This document shows, piece after piece, positions 1 through 6,686 of a stretch of 10,135 nt of DNA (positions are counted from its first letter, which is position 1; every line of letters starts with the position of its first letter). The position numbers and the translations under genes are program-made. The DNA is from JASUTC01 sp964604305. GTDB taxonomy: Bacteria > Thermotogota > Thermotogae > MWEM01. The notes beneath the pieces were generated by a model. The model saw only the letters and a program-made list of their open reading frames with translations, had not been told where the DNA came from and ran no database searches. Where the stretch lies: contig CAZRYM010000076.1 of NCBI GenBank assembly GCA_964604305.1, positions 1 to 10,135 on the forward strand. Direction: 5' to 3'.

Positions 1-86
1 CGATGCTGGGAACTTGTGATTCATTAAACGTTGCCGTGTCCACATCGATTATTTTATACAACGCCTCGATAAAAATGAAAGGATGA
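1..86 (+). CDS. C-terminal end of a SpoU/TrmH-family RNA 2'-O-ribose methyltransferase (partial, 5' end outside window)
   Basis: Reading from base 3, the frame gives MLGTCDSLNVAVSTSIILYN and then ASIKMKG before a TGA at 84-86. The segment DSLNVAVSTSIILYN matches the last conserved motif of SpoU/TrmH methyltransferases (family pattern N/ESLNVSVAxxIxLYE), which forms part of the knotted S-adenosylmethionine site. Family members methylate ribose 2'-OH groups in 23S rRNA (RlmB type) or tRNA; the fragment is too short to say which. The stop overlaps the ATG at 83 by 4 bp (ATGA), so it belongs to the same operon as miaB and translation is probably coupled. The ATG at base 3 is internal to the gene and is not its start. 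Everything upstream lies outside the window. Confidence 0.78.
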   Translation, partial: MLGTCDSLNVAVSTSIILYNASIKMKG

Positions 87-1399
87 AAATATTGAAATTT
101 TACTTTGAAACATACGGATGCCAGATGAATGTCAACGACTCTGAGATCATGAAAGGCATTTTACAGCAAAAAGGACACGAAATAACCGGTCTTGATCAGG
201 CGGATGTTGTGTTGGTGAACACCTGTGCCGTCAGACAAAAATCTGAAGATAAGGCCTTTGCTTTCATCGGAAGATTGAACAAGATGAAAAGAGAAGAAGG
301 CAGAAATATAAAGGTGGGTGTTTGCGGGTGTGCTGCCGAAAAAGAGAAGAAAGACTTTCTGAGAAGACAGGGTGTGGATTTTGTGTTTGGTACCCGTTCC
401 ATTACCAGAATCGAAGAACATGCTCTCAAGGCTTTAAATGGAGAACGTTTTATGGATTTTTCCGATACGTTGGATGAGATCAATTACCACACTCCCGCTT
501 TACGCAACAGCAGCCATCACGCCTGGGTCACGATTTCTTATGGTTGTAATAAATTCTGTTCTTATTGTATTGTTCCCTATACACGGGGAAGGGAACTCAG
601 CAGATCCTTTGAGGACATCGTTGCAGAATGTCAACAACTGGCAAAAGACGGGTATAAAGAAATCACCCTTCTGGGGCAGAATGTAGATTCTTATGGGCTT
701 GATGTTGAAGATGAACAGGTGACATTCGCCAATCGTTTAAGGGAATTTTCTAAAATCGAAGGACTGCAACGGATTTGGTTTTTGACCTCCTATCCTTCGG
801 ATTTTTCTGAGGAAGTCATTGATGTGATGGCTCAAGCTGGTAATTTTGCCCAATCCATTCATCTTCCCGTTCAATCGGGCAGCGATCGCATTTTAAAGGC
901 TATGAACAGACGTTATACCAGAGATGAGTATCTCCAGCTGATAGCAAAGATCAAAAAGGGTTTACCCGGTATTTCACTAACCAGCGACATTATCATCGGT
1001 TTTCCCGGAGAAACGGAAGAGGACTTTCAAGACAGTGTGAACCTGGTCGAAGAAGTGGGTTATGAAAAGGTCAATCTGGCCATATACTCTGAGCGAAAAG
1101 GAACATTAGCCGCTGAAAAGATGGAAGATGATGTACCGCTGGAAGTTAAGAAGAGAAGGTTGAATCATCTGTTAGACATTCAAAAGGAAATGAACCGCGC
1201 CTTCAACGAGAGCTATCAGGATAAAGTTGTGGATGTCATTGGAGAGGCCGTTCTGCCCAGAAAGCCCCATTTGATTTATGGAAGAACGTTCCGAAATAAA
1301 ATCGTGATCTTTGAGGCCGATTCAAGTCAAATTGGTCAATGGAAAAAGGTTAAGATACACCGGGTCTCAGCCGGACCCCTTTACGGAGAGGTGGTTTAA
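83..1399 (+). CDS. miaB: tRNA-2-methylthio-N6-dimethylallyladenosine synthase MiaB
   Basis: Radical-SAM methylthiotransferase that adds a methylthio group to C2 of i6A37 in tRNAs reading UNN codons, in the cytosol. The N-terminal UPF0004 domain carries the three cysteines that bind the auxiliary 4Fe-4S cluster: C13 (YGCQMN), C48 (NTCAVR) and C83 (CGCAAE). The radical-SAM cluster motif CxxxCxxC is C155, C159 and C162 in GCNKFCSYC. A TRAM RNA-binding domain covers about residues 375-438. The length of 438 residues is normal for MiaB, and the ETYGCQMNVNDSE start favours MiaB over MtaB or RimO. Two starts are possible. ATG 83 overlaps the upstream stop as ATGA, but the only Shine-Dalgarno sequence (AAAGG, 78-82) touches it. 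TTG 92 sits 9 nt after that site and gives the usual short N-terminus. mutS follows after 2 bp. Confidence 0.96.
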   Translation: MKILKFYFETYGCQMNVNDSEIMKGILQQKGHEITGLDQADVVLVNTCAVRQKSEDKAFAFIGRLNKMKREEGRNIKVGVCGCAAEKEKKDFLRRQGVDFVFGTRSITRIEEHALKALNGERFMDFSDTLDEINYHTPALRNSSHHAWVTISYGCNKFCSYCIVPYTRGRELSRSFEDIVAECQQLAKDGYKEITLLGQNVDSYGLDVEDEQVTFANRLREFSKIEGLQRIWFLTSYPSDFSEEVIDVMAQAGNFAQSIHLPVQSGSDRILKAMNRRYTRDEYLQLIAKIKKGLPGISLTSDIIIGFPGETEEDFQDSVNLVEEVGYEKVNLAIYSERKGTLAAEKMEDDVPLEVKKRRLNHLLDIQKEMNRAFNESYQDKVVDVIGEAVLPRKPHLIYGRTFRNKIVIFEADSSQIGQWKKVKIHRVSAGPLYGEVV

Positions 1400-1401
1400 A
1401 A

Positions 1402-3921
1402 GTGTCTGAAAAGAAGCTCACTCCCATGATGCAGCAATATATGGATATCAAATCAAACTTTCAGGATGCCATCTTGCTGTTTCGTCTCGGGGATTTTTAC
1501 GAGTCTTTCTTTGAAGATGCCAAAAGAATTTCACGTGTCTTGCAGTTGGTTCTCACACATAGAAACGGCAATGACATGGCCGGAATCCCACATCATGCTT
1601 TGAACAATTATCTGAAAAAACTGGTGGAAGCCGGATTCAAAGTTGCCATATGTGATCAGGTGGAAGATCCCAAACAGGCAACGGGGATCGTCAAACGTGA
1701 AGTAACAAGAGTTGTTACACCGGGAACCGTCATCGAAGATTCCATTTTGCAGGAAACGACTAACAGCTATATGGCATCGGTCATGAAGTCTTACGAGAGC
1801 TATTTCTGTGTGTTGCTTGATATTTCCACCGGTGGTTCCATGGTCTTCCAGAGAAAACAATGGCAAGAGTTGGAAGATATTGTCAAGAAATTTGAAACGG
1901 TCCAACTCATCTATCCGGAGGGGTTTGAAGCCGAACTCGCTGTAAAGCAGTTAAAGAAGCAAATCAGCGGACTTTATATTGAAGCCCTTCCCAAATGGTA
2001 TTACAATTACGATGAAGCGGTTACGCAGCTTGAGAGAGTATTCGAAGTGGGCGATATTTCTTTCCTCGAGCTTCCATCCGATGCCTGTGCCCTGTATGGG
2101 GCCACCCTGAAATATTTGGATTATCAGCATATGGATGCCTTTGAACATTTATCTCGTCCTGTTTATATGAACGATCAACAGCGACTTTTGATTGACAATA
2201 CAACCGTAGAAAATCTAAATCTTATCGGCGATTCCAGGGATAAACGTTCTGCCTCTTTATTCAACGTGATTGACAGAACGGTCACCTCTCTGGGAAGGCG
2301 AAAGCTGAAAGAATGGCTGCTATCTCCTTTAAGAAACCAAGATGAGATACAGAATCGACTGGATCATGTCAGGGTGTTATTCCAAGATGAGTTTTTCCGT
2401 TCATCTCTGGAACTGGTTTTGGATGAGGTTTACGATATCGAACGAATCATATCACGCTTATCATACAGAAAGGCATCTCCGGCAGATTTTGTCTCCTTGA
2501 GATCCACTCTATGGATGATCCCTCAGATCATTGAGTTGTTGCAGGATAACCCTGTTTTTGGAGATATTCTACATCATCTGGATCCGGTTTTTGATCTCAA
2601 AGAACTTTTGCAAAACGCCCTTTACGATGAACCGGATAGTCAAATAGGCCTTGGAAAAATCATTAAAGAAGGTTTTCATGAGGAACTGGATGAATACCGG
2701 GAATTGCTTACAGGAAGCGGAAAAAAACTTAAAGAATTAGAAGCATATGAGCGGGAGAGAACCGGTATCTCGAATCTCAGAATTAAGCAAAACAAAGTCT
2801 TTGGCTATTATATCGAGGTTTCCAAATCCCATACCTCAAAGATACCGGATGATTATGTGAGAAAACAAACGCTGGTATCCAGCGAAAGGTATGTCAGCGA
2901 TGCACTCAAGCCCATTGAGGAAAAGTTGACCATGGCGGCTGAGAGAGTGGAAGTCTTGGAAAGGCAGGCTTACACCAGCCTGATGGAGCAATCCACCGCT
3001 TTTATTCCCCAACTTAAAGAGAATGCCTTTGCCTTAGCTTGTCTTGATAGTTATCTCTCATTATCCAAGATAGCTGTGGAAAAGAATTATGGCGAACCAA
3101 CCTTTAACAACAACCGGATTTTAAGAATTGAAGGGGGACGACATCCCGTTGTGGAATGTTTTGAGGAAAACTTCATTCCCAATGACATTGCTTTGGATCA
3201 ATCAAACTCCTTTATCATCCTGACGGGGCCTAATATGTCGGGGAAATCAACGTATTTGCGACAAACGGCATTAACTTGTCTATTGGCTCAAATGGGCTCT
3301 TTTATCCCGGCAAAATCAGCCAATTTACCCATCTTGGATAGAATTTTCACACGTATCGGTGCCAGAGATGACCTTTCTTCTGGCAAAAGTACCTTTTTAG
3401 TGGAGATGTCTGAAACGGCCACCATCTTGAACAACGCGACAGAAAATTCACTGGTCATTTTAGACGAGGTGGGACGCGGCACCAGCACGTATGACGGAAT
3501 CAGCATCGCATGGGTGGTGTCCGAATATCTGCATAATACCATTGGCGCCTATACCATCTTTGCCACTCATTACAACGAACTCACCGAGCTTGCAAACTTG
3601 TATGACGGGATGAAAAATCTCTGTGTAAAGGTCTTGGAGGAAAACAACGAAGTCATCTTTTTACATAAAGTGGAATCGGGAATCTCTTCCAAAAGTTATG
3701 GTATTGAAGTGGCAAAGATTGCCGGATTGCCCAAAGAAGTAGTGGGAAGGGCACATGAAGTGCTTAACACCATAACAGATGAAAAGAATCTTGAAGGAAA
3801 GATCAGGGTTCTGGGGATGAAGCAAATGGACGAGATCAAGAAAAAAAGCCGAAGTACTTCCAAAAAAAATAAAAGGAAAACCCAACAATTGTCAATTTTT
3901 TTAAGAGGTGATTCCGATTAA
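1402..3921 (+). CDS. mutS: DNA mismatch repair protein MutS
   Basis: Mismatch-recognising ATPase that starts methyl-independent mismatch repair and recruits MutL. The N-terminal mismatch-binding domain has the GDFYE motif, with F32 and E34 as the intercalating and hydrogen-bonding residues. Connector, lever and clamp domains fill about 125-570. The ABC-type ATPase has Walker A GPNMSGKST at 609-617, and Walker B with signature LDEVGRGTST around D688/E689. A lysine-rich tail then leads to QLSIF (829-833), a beta-clamp-binding pentapeptide. At 839 residues the protein ends six residues after that motif, so it appears to lack the C-terminal tetramerisation domain of E. coli MutS (853 residues). 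The start is GTG 1402, with GAGGTGG 7 nt upstream inside the end of miaB. The tail is encoded by A7 and A8 tracts (3841-3847, 3862-3869) and a T7 tract (3896-3902). No mutL follows. Confidence 0.98.
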   Translation: MSEKKLTPMMQQYMDIKSNFQDAILLFRLGDFYESFFEDAKRISRVLQLVLTHRNGNDMAGIPHHALNNYLKKLVEAGFKVAICDQVEDPKQATGIVKREVTRVVTPGTVIEDSILQETTNSYMASVMKSYESYFCVLLDISTGGSMVFQRKQWQELEDIVKKFETVQLIYPEGFEAELAVKQLKKQISGLYIEALPKWYYNYDEAVTQLERVFEVGDISFLELPSDACALYGATLKYLDYQHMDAFEHLSRPVYMNDQQRLLIDNTTVENLNLIGDSRDKRSASLFNVIDRTVTSLGRRKLKEWLLSPLRNQDEIQNRLDHVRVLFQDEFFRSSLELVLDEVYDIERIISRLSYRKASPADFVSLRSTLWMIPQIIELLQDNPVFGDILHHLDPVFDLKELLQNALYDEPDSQIGLGKIIKEGFHEELDEYRELLTGSGKKLKELEAYERERTGISNLRIKQNKVFGYYIEVSKSHTSKIPDDYVRKQTLVSSERYVSDALKPIEEKLTMAAERVEVLERQAYTSLMEQSTAFIPQLKENAFALACLDSYLSLSKIAVEKNYGEPTFNNNRILRIEGGRHPVVECFEENFIPNDIALDQSNSFIILTGPNMSGKSTYLRQTALTCLLAQMGSFIPAKSANLPILDRIFTRIGARDDLSSGKSTFLVEMSETATILNNATENSLVILDEVGRGTSTYDGISIAWVVSEYLHNTIGAYTIFATHYNELTELANLYDGMKNLCVKVLEENNEVIFLHKVESGISSKSYGIEVAKIAGLPKEVVGRAHEVLNTITDEKNLEGKIRVLGMKQMDEIKKKSRSTSKKNKRKTQQLSIFLRGDSD
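3904..3911 (+). promoter_or_regulatory. Strong ribosome binding site of nnr, pointing to an ATT start at 3917
   Basis: AGAGGTGA inside the 3' end of mutS pairs with the 16S anti-Shine-Dalgarno tail almost without a break. The GTG at 3908 lies within this site, so it cannot be the start that the site serves. The next in-frame start-like codon at proper distance is ATT 3917-3919, 5 nt after the site and 8 nt after its GG. No purine-rich site lies upstream of the GTG; that stretch is T-rich. Confidence 0.7.
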
Positions 3922-5452
3922 GATATTAACACCTTCTGAAATGGGAAAATGTGATCAATATACCATACAACAAGGAATACCGTCTATGGTTCTTATGGAA
4001 CGGGCCGCTCATTCGGTGGTGCATGCCATTTTGGATGAATTTGAAGGTGTTCCCCAAAAAACATTAGTATTATGTGGCATTGGCAACAATGCGGGCGACG
4101 GACTGTGTATCGCAAGAGAATTAACCGATCTTTCCAGTGACTGTACGGTCCTGATGATGATGGGAGTGGGTAAGCTCTCCGGTGATGCCCAAAAACAGTT
4201 TAATCTCCTATCAGAAAAGGATTGTAACATCACTACGGATATTCACTCTCAGGAGGAGTTACTGGATCAATATGACCTGATTGTAGATGCTATATTTGGA
4301 ACGGGATTGAACAGAGCTATCCCAGAGCCAATGGATTCTTTCCTTGCTAAAGTCAATCAGTCTGATGCTTTCAAATGTGCTGTGGATGTCCCCACTGGTA
4401 TAAATGCCGTAAACGGAACTCTGTTTGCAGTGAATCCATTCTACGCTGATTTAACCGTTACTTTTGCCTTCCCCAAATCCGGCATGTTTTTCTACCCGGC
4501 TCGAAAGACCATTGGCAAGCTGAAGAGTTCCTATATCGGTATCTCCAATGAAACACCCAAAGCCATTGGGTGGCAGGAAAAATACTTGATGAACGCCCTC
4601 ACTGCGAAGAGAATTTTACCGTCATCCGATCCGGATGTCCACAAGGGGAGTCTGGGCCGATTGAGTGTTATAGGGGGGTGTTCGGATTATAAAGGCGCAC
4701 CACTGCTGGCGTTAAAAGCCGCACTGAAAAGTGGTGCCGGTATGGTTAAGGGGATCTTTCCCCAATACAGTAGCCCATCATTTTTTAATATTCCACCGGA
4801 AATAATCATCAACACTGTTTCAACCTCACAAGATCATCATGGATATGAAAGCCTTGAAGAGATCCTAAACAAAACAGCGGATGCCGATGCATTTGTTATT
4901 GGGCCCGGGCTGGGTAGGCTTTACAGCACAACACAATTTGTCATTGACTTTATCTTAAAAACAAGAAAACCCATTTTGATCGATGCAGATGGCCTGTTTG
5001 CCTTCTCATCACCCGAAGGCCTTGAAACACTTGCCAAAAGAGGCGGAGAAATTGTTTTAACCCCACACATGGGAGAGTTTTCCAGGTTGACCGGAAAAAC
5101 TGTGACAGAAATAAAAGAAAGACGATTTGAAATACTCAGAGATTTTGCTAAAAGACATCAGTGTACCGTCGTTTTAAAAGATGCCACCACAGTCATATGC
5201 ACGCATGAAGGCCAGATCATTGTCAATATCACCGGCAATGAAGGCCTTGCAACAGGCGGTAGTGGAGATGTTCTCTCCGGTATCATTGGCGCATTCCTGG
5301 CAAGAGGCTTGCAAGGACACCGTGCAGCACAACTGGGTGTTTACCTTCACGGACTCACTGCTGATATTTATAAAAAGGAACACGAGAGTTCCACATTCAC
5401 CCCATCCACTATCTGTGAGATGCTGGATGAAGCCATGATGACGTTAAGATAA
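3908..5452 (+). CDS. nnr: Bifunctional NAD(P)HX epimerase / ADP-dependent NAD(P)HX dehydratase
   Basis: Repairs NADH and NADPH that have been damaged by hydration. The N-terminal YjeF_N domain (about 1-215) interconverts R- and S-NAD(P)HX; the C-terminal ribokinase-like YjeF_C domain (about 225-510) dehydrates the S form using ADP. Visible motifs in the first domain are GNNAGDG (59-65, usually GNNGGDG), AIFGTGLNR and DVPTGIN from D160. The second domain has HKGSLGRLSVIGG, GPGLGR, DADGL, LTPHMGEF and GGSGDVLSG with the catalytic-type D454. The length fits fused bacterial Nnr proteins. Coordinates give the longest frame from GTG 3908. The ribosome binding site and the family N-terminus (MKILTPSEM-like) favour ATT 3917 instead, which removes three residues and shares one base with the mutS stop. 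The mutS overlap implies translational coupling. It is the last gene of the operon. Confidence 0.95.
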   Translation: MIPIKILTPSEMGKCDQYTIQQGIPSMVLMERAAHSVVHAILDEFEGVPQKTLVLCGIGNNAGDGLCIARELTDLSSDCTVLMMMGVGKLSGDAQKQFNLLSEKDCNITTDIHSQEELLDQYDLIVDAIFGTGLNRAIPEPMDSFLAKVNQSDAFKCAVDVPTGINAVNGTLFAVNPFYADLTVTFAFPKSGMFFYPARKTIGKLKSSYIGISNETPKAIGWQEKYLMNALTAKRILPSSDPDVHKGSLGRLSVIGGCSDYKGAPLLALKAALKSGAGMVKGIFPQYSSPSFFNIPPEIIINTVSTSQDHHGYESLEEILNKTADADAFVIGPGLGRLYSTTQFVIDFILKTRKPILIDADGLFAFSSPEGLETLAKRGGEIVLTPHMGEFSRLTGKTVTEIKERRFEILRDFAKRHQCTVVLKDATTVICTHEGQIIVNITGNEGLATGGSGDVLSGIIGAFLARGLQGHRAAQLGVYLHGLTADIYKKEHESSTFTPSTICEMLDEAMMTLR

Positions 5453-5455
5453 AAG

Positions 5456-5519
5456 AACCGTAAAACGGACATTTTTTCAGTAAAATTATAAACTGGTTCC
5501 AATGCAAAAACCTTTTTTT
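5456..5519 (+). terminator. Weak candidate terminators after nnr
   Basis: Two small hairpins followed by T runs lie just after the nnr stop. The first is CCGT (5458-5461) with ACGG (5465-5468), loop AAA, then T6 at 5472-5477. The second is GGTT (5495-5498) with AACC (5509-5512), then T7 at 5513-5519. Both stems are only 4 bp, so either would be a weak intrinsic terminator. Their position at the end of the operon is the main support. Confidence 0.35.
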
Positions 5520-5556
5520 CGATTGTTTACCCAAAAATTCGTATCCGTTATTGTAC

Positions 5557-5696
5557 TGCGGGAGGGCACATGGGCCCTCCCCTACGTCTTTGTTTAAAGT
5601 ATTTATAAGTTTTTGTAGGGGAGCCCCTATGCGTGGTCAGAGAAGACACTGACCTTGGAGTATTTTGCCTTTGGCAAAAACTCCATGGCTCCCGCA
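5557..5696. repeat. 140-bp structured palindromic element with terminal inverted repeats (possible mobile repeat or structured RNA)
   Basis: The ends are a perfect 8-bp inverted repeat, TGCGGGAG (5557-5564) and CTCCCGCA (5689-5696). Inside are three compatible stems. The first is CTCCCCTAC (5577-5585) with GTAGGGGAG (5615-5623). The second is GGTCAG (5635-5640) with CTGACC (5649-5654). The third is a 13-bp stem at 5656-5685 with one bulged A and a TTT loop. A small GGC/GCC hairpin (5565-5567 with 5574-5576) also fits. Together they form a closed multi-branch fold. GTAGGGG-containing palindromes are, from memory, common dispersed repeats in Clostridia. Whether this one is a non-autonomous mobile repeat or an expressed RNA cannot be decided from one copy. 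ATTG occurs on both sides (5550-5553, 5697-5700), a possible but weak target duplication. Strand is unknown. Confidence 0.6.
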
Positions 5697-5797
5697 ATTG
5701 AAACATCGCTTGATTTTCCAATTATGCCTTTGAAAATGAGCTTTTTACAGAGCAACCATAAACTTTTTTAAAAAAATACGTCGTAAATACGAGGAGA

Positions 5798-6232
5798 GTG
5801 ATCACATTGTTGTGGAAAGACCAATACAAAATAGGTGTTGAGCTAATAGACAAACAACATCAGGAACTATTTAAGCGATTGAACAGCTTTTTAACTGTTT
5901 TAAGAAACGGTCAACCGTTGGAAGAAAAAATGGACGAGGTGGAGAAAACCTTTGGGTTTATGGGGGAATATGTGAATGTCCATTTTAACTCAGAAGAAGC
6001 CCTTCAAGAAAAAGTGGGCTATCCCGGTTATGAGGAACATCACAGGATTCATGAAAAGTTCAAACAGGATATTGTTGCCTTTAAGAAGGAATTCGAAAAA
6101 GACAAGTATAACGAAGACCTTATCATGGAATTCAGCGGAAAACTCCTGACCTGGCTCATCAACCACGTCACCGGGGAGGACCAAAATATCGCCAAATACG
6201 TTCCGGAAGGGGGCGTTCAAGTTGAAAGTTGA
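5798..6232 (+). CDS. Bacteriohemerythrin (di-iron oxygen-binding protein)
   Basis: Single-domain hemerythrin, a four-helix bundle that binds O2 reversibly at a non-haem di-iron site in the cytosol. All seven expected ligands are visible: H21 (DKQHQELF), H62 and E66 (HFNSE), H81 and H85 (HHRIH), H123 and D128 (HVTGED). The length of about 141-144 residues is typical of the stand-alone form. Roles known in the family are oxygen storage, delivery or sensing, sometimes beside chemotaxis genes. Two starts are possible. GTG 5798 is nearly touching its GAGGAG site (5791-5796). TTG 5807 is 10 nt away and gives MLWKDQYKIGVELID, the usual family beginning, so it is preferred. The 3' end overlaps cheX by 11 bp, which points to co-translation. 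A palindrome, TCGTA-AA-TACGA (5781-5792), abuts the ribosome binding site. Confidence 0.95.
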   Translation: MITLLWKDQYKIGVELIDKQHQELFKRLNSFLTVLRNGQPLEEKMDEVEKTFGFMGEYVNVHFNSEEALQEKVGYPGYEEHHRIHEKFKQDIVAFKKEFEKDKYNEDLIMEFSGKLLTWLINHVTGEDQNIAKYVPEGGVQVES

Positions 6233-6686
6233 GCAAATAAACCCCATATACATCGCTTCCAAAGATGTGTTTAAAAAGATGTTTGGATGGGATGTGGAAA
6301 AGGGAAAACTTCAAATCGTTGACGAAATCGAAACAAAAAACACCGCCAACGTTTCTATCGGCATTACCGGTGATTTGAAAGGAACCATCCTCTTCAGTTT
6401 CCCGGAAGGGATTGTATTAAAAATTGTTGAAGAGATGTCGGGTATGAAATTCGAAAAGGTTGACAAATTCGTCGCCTCAGCTATTGGAGAACTGGCCAAC
6501 ATCATCAGCGGGAACGCCATGAACGGTTTTTCCGGCAACGATTACAGTTGTGATATTGTTCCTCCTCAAATATCCCTCGGAGAAACAAAAACCTTTACCA
6601 CAGCAACCGATCAGGTATTACTCATTAATTTGGAAACACAAGGATACGTTTTCGACCTTTTCATCTCCATAGCAGAGAATAAATAG
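6222..6686 (+). CDS. cheX: CheX-type chemotaxis phosphatase (CheC/CheX/FliY family)
   Basis: A 154-residue protein resembling CheX, a cytosolic dimeric enzyme that removes phosphate from CheY-P to reset the chemotaxis response. The N-terminus VEQINPIYIASKDVF matches the family's INPFIxAxxxVF pattern. The catalytic ExxN motif is E90-L-A-N93 in GELANIISGNAM. There is one such motif, as in CheX, whereas CheC usually has two. The start is TTG 6222, with GGAAGGGGG (6205-6213) 8 nt upstream inside the hemerythrin gene. The 11-bp overlap makes the two genes a translational unit. No cheA, cheY or receptor gene is in the window, so the partner response regulator is unknown. Assignment rests on motif and length; a CheX-domain protein with a non-chemotaxis target remains possible. 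Its stop is 8 bp from the stop of the convergent acetyltransferase. Confidence 0.85.
   Translation: MKVEQINPIYIASKDVFKKMFGWDVEKGKLQIVDEIETKNTANVSIGITGDLKGTILFSFPEGIVLKIVEEMSGMKFEKVDKFVASAIGELANIISGNAMNGFSGNDYSCDIVPPQISLGETKTFTTATDQVLLINLETQGYVFDLFISIAENK

Larger units (their letters stand above)
5453..5797. other. 345-bp intergenic region between the nnr operon and the hemerythrin-cheX unit
   Basis: No open frame with a ribosome binding site was seen on either strand. The left 100 bases are AT-rich and hold the weak terminator candidates. Bases 5557-5696 hold a GC-richer structured element, described separately. The last 100 bases must hold the promoter of the bacteriohemerythrin gene, but no convincing -35/-10 pair stands out. 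A TTTACA at 5744-5749 has only TTTAAA at a 17-nt spacing. A TAAA at 5759 followed by GTCGTAA at 5780 resembles a flagellar sigma site only loosely. Confidence 0.6.

Noticed and set aside
3887..3902. AATTG-T-CAATT palindrome before T7 at the end of mutS, as an internal terminator.
   Set aside because: The one-base loop and A-T-rich stem cannot form a stable hairpin, and the genes on both sides are coupled.
5744..5786. Possible promoters for the hemerythrin-cheX unit: TTTACA/TTTAAA at 5744-5772, and a flagellar-sigma-like TAAA...GTCGTAA at 5759-5786.
   Set aside because: Neither has a good second box at the right spacing, so no promoter is called.
5781..5792. Palindrome TCGTA-AA-TACGA beside the hemerythrin ribosome binding site, considered as an operator.
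   Set aside because: Five base pairs with a 2-nt centre is too short and too likely by chance to claim a regulator site.
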